Origin: a bacterium
GTDB taxonomy: Bacteria > Planctomycetota > UBA1135 > GCA-002686595
Direction of reading: 5' to 3'
Assembly (NCBI GenBank): GCA_024226735.1
Contig: JAAELL010000433.1
Location: 1 to 45,921, forward strand
DNA: 45,921 bases
The notes under the pieces were generated by a model. That model searched no databases, was not told the DNA's origin, and saw only the letters and a program-made list of their open reading frames with translations. Shown piece by piece: positions 14,962 to 24,600 of this stretch (within the stretch, counting starts at the first letter, position 1; each line of letters starts with the position of its first letter). The position numbers were made by a program, and so were the translations under genes.

Positions 14962-17900
14962 TACTCCCCGATGCGCGTCACCTCGCCGGGCCGAATGACC
15001 ACGTGTCCGTCGATGCCAAAGTCGGGGTCCTCTTCGGCAAAGACGCCTCGACGGCTGCGGATGCGAACGTCATGGGCGCCGACCGGAAGCCGGTAGCGCA
15101 ACAGCCGCGCCTCGGCTTCGCCTCTGGTCACGTCTTCGCCACGCAACGCGTGCGTGGCGAGCGGCCGCCCGTCAGGCGCGTTGCGCAGCAGCACGAAGCG
15201 GCCCTCTGGCGTCACCTCGGTCGCCGCGTCGAGGACGACTTCGAGCACGCCCGTCTCGACGTGGAGCTCCCGCTCGAGGCTGCCGCCCGGGGTCGGGTGC
15301 AGGGGCTCTTCCAGCTCGAAGCTCCAAGTCTCGGCTTGCACCCGGATGCCCAGGGCGCCGCGCGCCGGGACCGTGCCCTCGTAACGGCCGGACCTCGCGC
15401 CGCAGGGCTCCAGAGTCACGTGGGTCGCTCCATCTTTGTCGAGCGACCGCAGGTCCACGTCGAGCTCCGGTTCCACTGCCCCGTCGACGAGCATCCGAAT
15501 GGACACTTGGCAAACTTCGTCCGCCGACACCGGCAGCTCGACCGTGCGATGCTGACCCGGGGCGAGGCGCAGGGCGTAGCGGGTCGGGCTGCCCGGAGCG
15601 ATCGCGAAGCCCCCGCCGGAGCTCACGTTCAGGATGATGTCGCCGGGCGGGACGCCGGCGAGCTGGAAAGTGCCCTCGGCGTCGGTTTGCGCCACGAGCC
15701 CGGGGAGGTTGGCGATCCCCACGGTATGACCGTCCAGCGGCGTCGCGATCGATGGCACGAGCGTCCCCGTGATCACGCCCGCCGCCTCGAGACGGAGATC
15801 ACCCAGGTCCACACGCTCGCGGGGCGGCGTGCCCACGGGGCCGAGGATCAAGCGCACGCTCTCCCCGTGCGCCACACGTAGGCCGTAGCAATCACCGTCG
15901 AGGTTCTCGAACAGGAACCGACCATCGGCGCCAGTCGTCGCCGTCCGCGAACGCCCCCACACTTCGAACGAGAACCGTCGCGGATCGCTGTCCAAGGCGA
16001 AGACGTCGTACATTTGGAAGCCGCCGGTGACCGAGCCCATGGCCATCGGGTCCCGCGGATCGACCCCTGCGGCGCGCGAGCCCTCGGCGTCGACGATGTT
16101 GCGGACGCGACCGAGCATGCCGCCGACGAGCACGACGCGCGCGCCTTCGACCGGCTCGCCCGCCTCGAGGATACGGCCGGTGATTCCCGGTGCCCGCAGG
16201 AGCCGCACCACTTGGGGCGCCTCGATCGTGCTGTCCGGCTCGATCTCCCCTTGCACGCGCATGTAGCCGGGCGCCGCGATGTCGAATCGATCCTTGCCGG
16301 GTCGCCCCAGGAACGCAACTCGCCCCTCAGCGCGCGACGCGCTGGTCGGAGGCCGGCCGCCTCCGCTGCCGGCGCGTTCGTCGCCGAAGTCCGCGCCCGC
16401 GCCGCGAGCGATTCGGACGCCGAAGCGCAGGATTAGGTCGCCGCGCGCGTCGTCGACGACGAGCAAATGGCAACGCTCGCCCGCCGATCCCAGGCGTACG
16501 CGCACGTCTTGCTCCCCGGGCGCGCACGACGCATGCCCCCCCTGCAAGAAACCACGCGCGGAGGCGCTGATCTCACCGGGTTCCGTGGTCGGTAGCCCAA
16601 TCTCGAACCGACCGTCGGGGCCGGCGGTCGTCACCCATCCACGAATGAACCCGTTCGAGCTGACGCGCGCGCCGGGAATCGGTCGATCGCTCGCGTCGAC
16701 CACCACGCCCGTCACCAGCTTCGCGTGTGGCAGAATGAGATCGATGCCGCTGCTCGTCCGCGCCGCCTGGACCTCGACTGCCCCACTCGCATCCAAGTAG
16801 CCGCGCAGACTGGCGACGACGACGCAGGAGCCGGGCAGCACGCTCGGGACGAGAAAGCGCCCGTCCTCCAGCGTCTCGATGCGCGCGCGCGTGCCCGGGT
16901 GGCTCCTGCCGCCCGCCCCCCGCAACCAGATCGAGGCCCCGGCGACGGGCTCTCCAGCTTCGTCGGTCACGCGCCCCTCGATCGCCCCGCAAGCCGCAAG
17001 CTCGATGTCGCCGAGATCGCGCGGACCGCCGAGCAGTGCTCCCTCGTTGCACTCCGGCGCGGTGCCGAGCTTCAGGCGCCGCAGCGCGTGGTAGCGGCCA
17101 GGGTCGATCTCGAGCTCGACGACGTCGGCTTGTTGGACTGGACAGACCAGAGTGAACGTGCCGTCCGCGACGCTCTGCGTCTCGCGTTCCCAGCCCCCAT
17201 AGACGCCGGCCCGCAGCGCGGCGCCCGCGAGCGGCTCGCCAGCTGGATCGACCACGCGCCCCACGACACGGCAATCGCTCTCTCGCGCCGCGGGCGCAAG
17301 CGGTGCGCGCGCGGGCTCGACGGTGCGCACGACCGTGGGCGCGTCCAAGTCTGACGCGACGAGCGGCGCAGCCGGGGTCCCCGTGGTCGGCGGCGGTGCG
17401 CTCCCGTCCGCCCCCACCCTGAGTGCGGGCTCGAGCGCGGTACTGCCCAGCAGACCGCGTCCCACCAACAGGGCCACCAAGCACAGAGCACATGCACCGA
17501 TCGTCTTGACCATTCCAACCGCTCCCATTCCCAGCGAGCCAACTGCGACGGGCACGCTCACGTCGAGCGCAACCTCGGGGAGGATGGAAGCGGGCAGTGC
17601 GGCCAGCAACCGGGCGCGCCATTGACGGCCCTCGCTACCCGCGAGCCGCACGCGCAGCAGCTCGAGCCCGCGCCGCAGGCGCCAACGCGTCGTGTCGCGC
17701 GGCACCCCGAGTCGGTCGGCGATCAGCGCCGGCTCGAGCCCCTCTTGGAAACGGAGCAACAGCGTCGTGCGAAACGGCTCATCCAGGCGCAGCAGCTCGT
17801 CCCAGACCAGGCGCTGCTGTTCACCACTGGCGATCAGCTCGTCGGTCGAGGGCAACGACTCGGGCTGTGCCGCCAGCCGCTCGCGCTCGAGCCGCCGGGC

Positions 17901-18122
17901 GTGGCCACGGCGCGCACTCCACAACACGTTGCGCAAGCTGCGCGCCAGACAGCTCCGATCCGGAGCGTCGTGACCCGCGCTGCAGCGCGCCCGCAGCCAG
18001 GCGTCGTGGCAAGCGTCATCGGCGAGAGCCGGATCCGCGACCAGGGCGCACGCCAGGCGCGAGAGCCAGCGCAAGTCCGCCAACAGCCGGGCAGGATCCA
18101 GGGTATCCGGGGGCACGTCCAT
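14961..18122 (-). CDS. ECF sigma factor fused through a membrane segment to carboxypeptidase-regulatory-like repeats
   Basis: A 1,053-residue fusion starting at 18122. Residues 1-190 are an ECF sigma: LACALVADPALADDACHDAW (region 2), DELLRLDEPFRTTLLLRFQE and a region-4 helix RDTTRWRLRRGLELLRVRL. Residues about 205-235 are hydrophobic (GMVKTIGACALCLVALLVGR), a predicted transmembrane segment. The rest is a string of beta-sandwich carboxypeptidase-regulatory-like repeats, e.g. CRVVGRVVDPAGEPLAGAAL, IEGRVTDEAGEPVAGASIWL and VTGVVVDASDRPIPGARVSS, each followed by a G.F.... line. This puts a sigma domain in the cytoplasm and sensor-like repeats outside, so release of the sigma domain by proteolysis is an attractive idea, though untested. 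The gene ends at TAG 14961-14963. Confidence 0.85.
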   Translation of the reverse strand: MDVPPDTLDPARLLADLRWLSRLACALVADPALADDACHDAWLRARCSAGHDAPDRSCLARSLRNVLWSARRGHARRLERERLAAQPESLPSTDELIASGEQQRLVWDELLRLDEPFRTTLLLRFQEGLEPALIADRLGVPRDTTRWRLRRGLELLRVRLAGSEGRQWRARLLAALPASILPEVALDVSVPVAVGSLGMGAVGMVKTIGACALCLVALLVGRGLLGSTALEPALRVGADGSAPPPTTGTPAAPLVASDLDAPTVVRTVEPARAPLAPAARESDCRVVGRVVDPAGEPLAGAALRAGVYGGWERETQSVADGTFTLVCPVQQADVVELEIDPGRYHALRRLKLGTAPECNEGALLGGPRDLGDIELAACGAIEGRVTDEAGEPVAGASIWLRGAGGRSHPGTRARIETLEDGRFLVPSVLPGSCVVVASLRGYLDASGAVEVQAARTSSGIDLILPHAKLVTGVVVDASDRPIPGARVSSNGFIRGWVTTAGPDGRFEIGLPTTEPGEISASARGFLQGGHASCAPGEQDVRVRLGSAGERCHLLVVDDARGDLILRFGVRIARGAGADFGDERAGSGGGRPPTSASRAEGRVAFLGRPGKDRFDIAAPGYMRVQGEIEPDSTIEAPQVVRLLRAPGITGRILEAGEPVEGARVVLVGGMLGRVRNIVDAEGSRAAGVDPRDPMAMGSVTGGFQMYDVFALDSDPRRFSFEVWGRSRTATTGADGRFLFENLDGDCYGLRVAHGESVRLILGPVGTPPRERVDLGDLRLEAAGVITGTLVPSIATPLDGHTVGIANLPGLVAQTDAEGTFQLAGVPPGDIILNVSSGGGFAIAPGSPTRYALRLAPGQHRTVELPVSADEVCQVSIRMLVDGAVEPELDVDLRSLDKDGATHVTLEPCGARSGRYEGTVPARGALGIRVQAETWSFELEEPLHPTPGGSLERELHVETGVLEVVLDAATEVTPEGRFVLLRNAPDGRPLATHALRGEDVTRGEAEARLLRYRLPVGAHDVRIRSRRGVFAEEDPDFGIDGHVVIRPGEVTRIGE

Positions 18123-18194
18123 CCATCCTATCGGCTCCGCCGACCGGGGAGGCGCGAACGGAGATCGGACGAAATCCCGTTCTCGATCGCGCGG

Positions 18195-18309
18195 CTAGTG
18201 GTGTGATGCAGACAGTTGCGGTCTTATCCCGAGTTCGCGTGTGCGTGCCACAAGGCGCGGCGACGACGCAACTTCGCTGCCAATACGGTGATACTGGGAT
18301 TGGTCGCAG
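18195..18309. repeat. CTAG-bounded inverted-repeat element, type A, left part only
   Basis: Starts with CTAGTGGTGTGATGCAGAC and follows the full copy at 1578-1762 closely for 115 bases, through the core and up to TTGGTCGCAG at 18300-18309, then diverges. The right arm and right terminal repeat are missing. It lies in the upstream region of both flanking divergent genes (14961-18122 and 18408-19496). Confidence 0.9.
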
Positions 18310-18407
18310 CTGGGATTGAGGCCCGGAATTCCGGCCAACCGTGTCACGCTTGGTGCGGACGCGGGATCCTTCCCATGGACCCACGCCACCACCTGCCCCT
18401 GGAAGCC

Positions 18408-19496
18408 ATGCGAAACGCAGCCCGAGTCTCCCTCACCCTCGCCTTGGCCGGCGCCGCCCATGCGCAAGTCTCCATCTACGACGCCGGAACCGCGGGCAAT
18501 CCGCCGGTCGCGCCCGACCCCGTGAGCCAGGGCTGGTCGGTCGTCGGCACGCCCGGACACCCGATCTCGCCCGACGCGGGCAGCGGAATCAACGCCTGGG
18601 AAGTGGCCGACAACTCCGTGCCCGGCTTCGGCTTCTACCAGCAGTGGATCAACACCTCGCACCTGATGAACGTCGGGTGGGAGCTGACCGTGACGATGCG
18701 CGTAACCGCCGGACCGCCGAATGGGACGATCATGATGGAGTTCTCGACCGGCCAAACGGCGTTCGGGGACTCGCGCTGGGCGCTCTGGTTCGAGATCCAG
18801 GGCAACGACGTGCTCGCGATCAACATCGCGTGCGGCGGCGGCGTGAGCATCTACGTCTGCCCCGGCGGCGCGGACGGCGGGTACCACACATACACGCTGC
18901 GCGACGACACGCCGGCACTCTTCTCGAACGCGGACTTCCTCTACGACGGCGTGTTCACGGGGATCGCGTTCGAGAACTACCCAGACCTCCAGTGGAGCCA
19001 GAGCGGGCCGCGCTGGGGTGCCGACGACCGAAACGGACTCGGGCGGGCGCGCTTCCATCGCGTCGAGCTACGCGCGCTCGACGACCTCGGGTCGAGCTAC
19101 TGCGGCCCCGCCGCACCGAACTCAACCGGCGGGACGGCGAGCATCACCGCGTTCGGCAGCCCGTACGCCGCTTCGAGCTTCCTCGAGCTCACTGCGTCCG
19201 GTCTGCCGCCGGGACAGTTCGGCTACTTCCTCGCGGGCAGGACCCAGGGCTCGTTCATGCCGCCGGGCAGCCAGGGCACGATCTGCCTCAGCGGAAACAT
19301 CGGCCGCTTCAACCAGCCGTCGCTCATCATCGTCGGCCCGACCGGCACGATCCCCGTCGACCTGACGGCGATCCCCGTGAACCCGCCGGAAAGCGTCGCG
19401 CCCGGCGATGTCTGGAGATTCCAGTGCTGGTACCGCGACGCGAACCCCGGGCAGACGAGCAATTTCACCGACGGCGTCGAGATCGAGTTCCGCTGA
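18408..19496 (+). CDS. Secreted protein with lectin-like domain and TWNFQ C-terminal module
   Basis: The start is ATG 18408 (ATG 18375 is possible), giving a signal peptide MRNAARVSLTLALAGAAHAQ. Residues about 22-225 contain NVGWELTVTMRVTAGPPNGT, RWALWFEIQGNDVLAINIAC and GRARFHRVELRALDDLG, a beta-sandwich resembling concanavalin-like or sialidase-type domains. The TWNFQ module follows: SYCGPAAPNSTGGTASITAF, FGYFLAGRTQGSFMPPGSQG, TICLSGNIGRF and PGDVWRFQCWYRDANPGQTS. The module is very close to that of 588-1538, suggesting recent duplication or conversion. The upstream region carries a truncated repeat element. About 362 residues, exported. Confidence 0.85.
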   Translation: MRNAARVSLTLALAGAAHAQVSIYDAGTAGNPPVAPDPVSQGWSVVGTPGHPISPDAGSGINAWEVADNSVPGFGFYQQWINTSHLMNVGWELTVTMRVTAGPPNGTIMMEFSTGQTAFGDSRWALWFEIQGNDVLAINIACGGGVSIYVCPGGADGGYHTYTLRDDTPALFSNADFLYDGVFTGIAFENYPDLQWSQSGPRWGADDRNGLGRARFHRVELRALDDLGSSYCGPAAPNSTGGTASITAFGSPYAASSFLELTASGLPPGQFGYFLAGRTQGSFMPPGSQGTICLSGNIGRFNQPSLIIVGPTGTIPVDLTAIPVNPPESVAPGDVWRFQCWYRDANPGQTSNFTDGVEIEFR

Positions 19497-19582
19497 TCCC
19501 GCTCCCGTCACGTTCCTCGTCCCCCCTGCGCCACGGGACGGCTGCAGCGCTGGTGGGGGTCCGACGTGCGCGATCGCCATCG

Positions 19583-19705
19583 CCCAGGGCGGACCAGGAC
19601 GAGCCGTCCCAACGCGCGACGTTCTGCACCGGCACCCCGCCAGCTTGCTGAAAGAGGCCGCCGACGTAGAGCGCCGGCCCGCTGCCGTCGTTGGCCGTCA
19701 AGGTC
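19583..19705 (-). pseudogene. Fragment of a delta-60/Kelch-like repeat protein
   Basis: The minus strand reads TLTANDGSGPALYVGGLFQQ, then AGGVPVQNVARWDGSSWSAL. ALYVGG.F..AGGVP...VARWDGSSWSALG is one unit of a repeat used many times in large planctomycete surface proteins. Only a single unit is present, without start or stop. It ends at about 19700, where the plus-strand frame 19691-20326 begins. Confidence 0.7.
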
Positions 19706-20326
19706 CTCTCGAACGACGGCCACGGGCAATTCCCCGAGACGCGAACGACCTCGGTGCCCTTCGCCAGCACTTCGATCGAAGCGGCGGCGGGCGACCTGAA
19801 CGGCGACTGCCTGCCTGACATCGTGCTCGGAGCGCTGCCCAGCGGATTCGTCCTGCTCGCCGACGGAGCGGGGGGCTACACGTTGAGTGCGGGAGAGACC
19901 TGGAACTTCCAGTGCTGGTTCCGCGACCTGAACCCAATGCTGACGTCCAACCTGTCGGACGCCGTGTCCGTCACCTTCTCGGGCGATCCTCGGCCGCTCG
20001 CGAGCTTCGCGCCCTCCTGCGCGGTGATCGAAGAAGACGCGACGACGGTCACCACCTTCGTCGAGCTCTCCTGGACGCCAACGGCCGACGTCGAGCTCCC
20101 CTACACCGTGTCCGGCGACGCGGCCCACGGGACCGACTGGACCGTTCTGAATCCGAGCCCGCTCGTGATCCCGGCGGGTACGACGAGCGTCGCGGTCGTG
20201 ATCGCGGTGGGCGAGGACGGACAGAGCGAACCGGCGGAGGTCGGCAGGATCGAGCTGTCGCAGTCGTCCGAAGCGCGTCTGGGGGTCTCCGCGGTGTTCG
20301 AGCTGAGCATACGGGACGACGACTGA
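19691..20326 (+). pseudogene. Chimeric remnant: FG-GAP unit, TWNFQ tail, Calx-beta domain
   Basis: The frame opens at TTG 19691 without a ribosome site or signal peptide. It contains VLSNDGHGQFPETRTTSVPF and AAAGDLNGDCLPDIVLGALP (an FG-GAP/VCBS unit), then AGETWNFQCWFRDLNPMLTS (TWNFQ module end), then SGDAAHGTDWTVLNPSPLVI and PAGTTSVAVVIAVGEDGQSE (a Calx-beta domain), and ends at TGA 20324-20326. The TWNFQ module normally ends a protein, so its place in the middle, missing its first two thirds, shows recombination between unrelated genes. The frame is intact, but expression is doubtful. Confidence 0.6.
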
Positions 20327-20348
20327 GTCCCGAGCGCCGACAAGGAAG

Positions 20349-20442
20349 GAGCGACCCACGTCACCCTGGAGCCCGGCGACGCGGGTTCCGGGACGCCAAC
20401 CCGGGGCCTACGAGCAACTGCACGGACGCGGTCACCACCTGA
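20349..20442 (+). pseudogene. Tail of a TWNFQ module with internal deletion
   Basis: One frame gives HVTLEPGDAG, the usual lead-in to TWNFQ. A second frame gives GFRDANPGPTSNCTDAVTT and TGA at 20440-20442. The TWNFQ block and one frame step are missing between them. Another stray end of the same module. Confidence 0.6.
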
Positions 20443-20511
20443 ACGCGAAGGGATGGTCGTCGAGGGCGGGCCACGGGTCCACTCTCTCGACCCGCAGCCC
20501 GCGCAAAAGTC

Positions 20512-21084
20512 CTACAGCACAGCCGAGTCGTGGCGTTCGACCCCGTCACACGCGATCTCGAACTTGGCGAGCGCCTCCTCGATCGCCTCGGGCGCGAGGG
20601 CGGCGCTACCCCTCTTCATGTGCACGACCGTCTCCGGCCCGCAGAAGACGTCCTGAACACCGGCCAGATCCTTCATGAAGGTCGCACGGACCTTCGCGGC
20701 GGTGGCCGCTCACGTGAACTTCGGCGTCTTGGCGACGTAGGCCGCCGCGGGGCGCATGACCTCGTGCTCCTCGAAGCTCTCGAACTTCAGGCCCTTGTCC
20801 TCGAGAGCCTTCTTCACGTCGGCTTCGGTGAGCTTGGCGTCCTCGTCGAGGACGAGCGTGGCGCGGGTTCCGCTCATCATCATCCGATCCACTCCATCGA
20901 GGCTTTGCATGGCCGCACGGGCCAGGCCGGAGGCGCCTCAGCCACCGCCGGACGCCTCGACGACGTGCACGGCGAGCTTCGCGTTGGGAACCGAGGCGTC
21001 GCGCGTCGCGTTCTGAAACGGGGAACCGGCGCAGGCCGCGAGGCTCAGGCTGGCGGCGAGGAGGATCGATCTGTGGGCGTTCAT
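20512..21084 (-). CDS. Candidate selenoprotein: lipoprotein with two HMA-like domains and two in-frame UGA codons
   Basis: From ATG 21084 the frame encodes a lipoprotein signal (MNAHRSILLAASLSLAACAG, lipobox LAAC, Cys18) and, reading through UGA at 20938-20940 (residue 49) and 20710-20712 (residue 125), continues to TAG at 20512-20514: 190 residues. Each half has the HMA pattern beta-alpha-beta-beta-alpha-beta. Domain 1 is KLAVHVVEASGGG-U-GASG, ARAAMQSLDGVDRMMMSGTR, LTEADVKKALEDKGLKFES. Domain 2 is AYVAKTPKFT-U-AATAAK, VRATFMKDLAGVQDVF, APEAIEEALAKFEIAC. In HMA proteins this loop carries the metal-binding CxxC; here UGA stands at its first position in domain 2 (UxxT) and in the same loop in domain 1 (UxxS, alignment offset by one). 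A hairpin follows each UGA. Likely envelope metal binding or redox. The alternative is a pseudogene with two nonsense mutations. The ribosome site is weak. Confidence 0.7.
20677..20695 (-). promoter_or_regulatory. SECIS-like hairpin after the second UGA of the HMA gene
   Basis: On the mRNA strand, GAAGGTC pairs perfectly with GACCTTC across a CGTGC loop. Fourteen bases separate the UGA from the stem and 21 from the loop, and the second loop base is G. Bacterial SECIS elements are short hairpins just downstream of UGA with a G near the start of the apical loop. The fit is by eye; no folding was run. Confidence 0.55.
20910..20924 (-). promoter_or_regulatory. SECIS-like hairpin after the first UGA of the HMA gene
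   Basis: On the mRNA strand, TGGCC pairs with GGCCA across a CGTGC loop, extendable by two more pairs beyond a mismatch. The loop starts 18 bases after the UGA. The loop is identical to that after the second UGA, though both fall on the same Arg-Ala codons of the two HMA helices, so part of the similarity may come from domain duplication. Confidence 0.5.
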
Positions 21085-21666
21085 GTCGATGAGATGTCGG
21101 AGAGTGGACGGACGATTGCACACACGACGGGATTCGTCGGCGGATGTTAGCCCGATTCAGCGATTGGACACATTTCCGCCGTCCCGATACGCAGCCCTAC
21201 GGTCGCTGCCCGCAACCGTCCCGCCAGCGGCGAAGGTTGCGGGCAGCAGCCGGAGTTGCACGGCCTCCCGGGATATCCATTTCGGGTACCTGTCCTCGTA
21301 GTGTGGGCCGAATAGACCGGTGCCCGTGTCGACGATGTGACTGTGCCCCAAGGCGTTCGTGATGCGCTGGACGAAACCGAGGTTGATGATGTCCCAGCGC
21401 CCCAGATTGCTGGGCACGAGCAACTTCACGAACGTGGTGAGCGTTGCCTTCGCAGTGAGCCCACGGCGCGGGAGCGCTCGGCCGAAATCCGAGCAAAACG
21501 TGAAGGTCGAGAGCCGTGTCCAGCGTGGGTGCAGGTGAGTGGCGAGCGGTGGCGCTGGCCCTCACGAGCACGGCCGCAGCCCCCCACCCCCCAATCTGGG
21601 CCAGGGGAACCTCGATTTCACGACATTGTCCGCCCCGAGCGGCGAGCGCCACGGAGGGCGCTGAAC
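21085..21666. other. Intergenic region with a relic TWNFQ tail
   Basis: No convincing complete gene. On the plus strand at 21413-21451, GTSNFTNVVSVAF matches the last residues of the TWNFQ module, with nothing of the module before it. A minus-strand frame at 21157-21429 (including HYEDRYPKWISREAVQLRL) reads plausibly but has no recognisable family and starts opposite the relic. The ribosome site of the next gene (GGAGGG) lies near 21654-21659. Confidence 0.45.
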
Positions 21667-24600
21667 ATGCAGATTCGCTTCTTTTTTGCTCCGGCGGCCG
21701 CGTCCGCCGTCGTGCTAGCAGGCCTCACCTTCGGCGCGCAAGATGGCGAGGGATTCTCTCCGCCGGGCTACGCCAAGGCGCGGGGCCCCCTGGTCGTCGC
21801 GCACGACGCGACCCTGCTCGACGTCGTGTTCGCGTACGAAGAGCTCGCGGGCCAGACGATCATCCTGGAGGGCAACGCGCAGGAAGCGCTCCGTCGACGG
21901 TCGCCCCACCTCGCGGAGGATCTCGAGGTTCAGGCCCCGCTCGCGCATGCCGCCCTGGAGATCCTGCTCGCCGAGAACCAGTTCGCGGTGACGCTCGAAG
22001 AGAGCGATGAGTCGCGCTGGTTGACGATCAACGACCTCACGGCAGCCGACGCGGAGTCCGACGAGCTCCGCGAGCGCGCCCTGCCCGTCAGCTCCGAGGA
22101 GCTGCTCCGGATGCGAACGCACCCCGCGCTGCTCGTGACGGCCACGGTCGAGCTGCCCGGCGTCAGTGCGCGCCACGTCTGCAATGCCCTGCGGACGTCG
22201 ATGACCGACACCAGGATCCAGGCGATCGTGCCCTCCGGGGACTCCGGCGCGGTGCAGATCACGGGATGCGGCAAGTGGGCGGCGACGATGACGGCCGCCC
22301 TCCTGCAGCTGTCAGCAGACGCGCGTGCCAGCGGGGAATCCGCGTCCGCTTCGGACCTCGCGGCTCCGGACGCAAGTGGCGCGCTCCAGCTCGAGAGCGA
22401 GCCGACGATGCTCGACGTGCTGCGACGCTACGAGAGCCTGACGGCCCGGCGCTTCGTTTGCAGCGACGAGACCCTCACGCTACTGAAGCAGACGCGGCTC
22501 AACTTCTTCGATGGTCTCTCCGTGCAGCCGCAGTCGGTCCCCGACGTCGTCGAGCTGTTCCTCGCCAAGGCGGGCTTCGTCGTGACCGACTACGGCGTCG
22601 ACGGAGTCGAGCTGTACGGTGTCGCGTCCTCCAGGACTCGGCGAAGCAACATGCTGCGCGCAGGCGCGGAGTTCGTCCCCGCCGGTCGCGTGGCCGACGG
22701 GGGCCTCTCCCCCGCCCGGCTGATCACGACCGTGCTCCACCTTCCCGGCTTCGACGTGCGCCAGGCAGCCAACTCGATGCGCACGTCGATCACGGACGCG
22801 AGCACCCAGAGCATGCTCCCGCTGGGCAACACCGGCCGGATGCTCCTGACGGGCTCCGGGGCCTGGGTCTCCGCCACCGCCGGGCTCCTGCGCACGGTTT
22901 CCGACGTGGCGTCCGGCAAGCAGGAAGCGATCGATCGGGCAGCGCCGGATGAATCCGCGGCCGCCTCGGGGCCGCTGCGCGTCGAGCCCGGCGCCACGCT
23001 GTTCAGCGTCACGCGTCAGTACGAGGCGCTCACGGGCCTGCGCTTCTTCTTCGAGCAGGAGATCCGAGCGCTCCTCGAGTCGCGGCGCGTCGAGCTGTCC
23101 AGAGCGCTCACGGTGCCGCCGCAGTCCGTCGACGAGACGTTCGAGCTGCTCGCCAGCCAGAACGGCTTCGCGCTGGAGGAGCCGCTCGATGGGATCCGGC
23201 TCATGCGGATCACGTCGCGCAAATCGCGGACGCTTCGAATCGGCGGCGCGTTCTTCAACGGCCCGCCGAGCGAGCTGCGCAGGCACCCGGCCCGGCTCTT
23301 CTCCGTCCTGCTCCGCCTCCCGCGCGTCGACGTGCGCCAGCTCAGCAACTCCATGCGCACGATGATCACCGACGCGAACACGCAGCAGATGCTGCCCATC
23401 GGCAACACGGACTTCCTGATGCTGACGGGCTTCGGGGCCAACGTCGCCGCGTTGGCACGGACGCTCCAGGGTGCCGTCCCGCCCCCGGCACGAACCGAGA
23501 AGCCCGCGGGCGCGAGGCCTCGCCTCGACTTCCCCGCAAGCTCCGAGCCCTTGCTCATCGAGAAGGACGCAGCGCTGTCCGACGTCCTGCTCGACTACGA
23601 GACGAAGACGGGAGTGCACTTCTTGACGTCGGCCGAGTCCCGCGCCCACCTGAGCGAGAGGCGCGCGAACTTTCCCGATCCGGTCTCCATTCCGCCGAGC
23701 TCGGCGCAGGCCGCGCTGGAGGTGCTGCTCGCGGCCAACGGCTTCGTGCTCGAGGTGCATGCGGTGGCCGAACCGAAGCTCGTGACGGTCACGTCGCTCG
23801 ACACGTCCGCGGGTTTCAACATCCTCGCGTCGGCCCAATCCGTGCCGGAGAGTCGTGTGCGTGAGCTGGCGCAGCACCCCGCGCTGCTCGCCACGACTGT
23901 CCTGCACCTCCCCGATGCCCCCGTACGCGAGCTCTGCAACTCGCTGCGGACGATGGTCACGGACGCCAACACGCAACGCATCGCTCCCATGGGGAGCTCC
24001 CGCAGTGTCTCGATCACGGGCGCGGGCCCCTGGGTCGAAGGGATGGCCCGACTCGTGCGGCAATGTGCACGGGACGAAACGGCTCGGGACGCGGCGGCGT
24101 TCCCGGCATTCCCGGAGATCCGCGAGTCCTTGCGAGTGCGGCGAGATACGGCACTGATCGAGGTCGTGCGCGAGTACGAGCGGCTCACCGGCAAGTCCTT
24201 GATGCTCGACGGGAAGACGCTCGAACGGGTCGAGCGCACGTCCATCGAAGTGCCCCAGGACCTCGACGTCCCACCCGCGCGGACGCAGTCCGTCTTCGAG
24301 AGCCTCCTGCTGCAGAGTGGCTTCGCGCTGATCGTGCACGATTCATGTGCTCCCCTCGAGCTCTCGGTGGTCCCTCTCGAACAAGCGGGTGGGCGCGTCC
24401 GCGGTGCAGCATCCCGCCTGCTGGGTTCCGCGCTGTTCGTCCCGGAGGCGCAGCTCGAAATGCTGCGCGAGCATCCCGGCCTGTTGGTGCAGACCGCGAT
24501 CGAGCTCTCCGGCGTCGACGTCCAGCAATTGGCACAGTCGCCGAAGGGCGTCGAGTTCAACGCGGGGCCCGCGCGCAGGTTGCTCGCCGTGGGCAAGACC

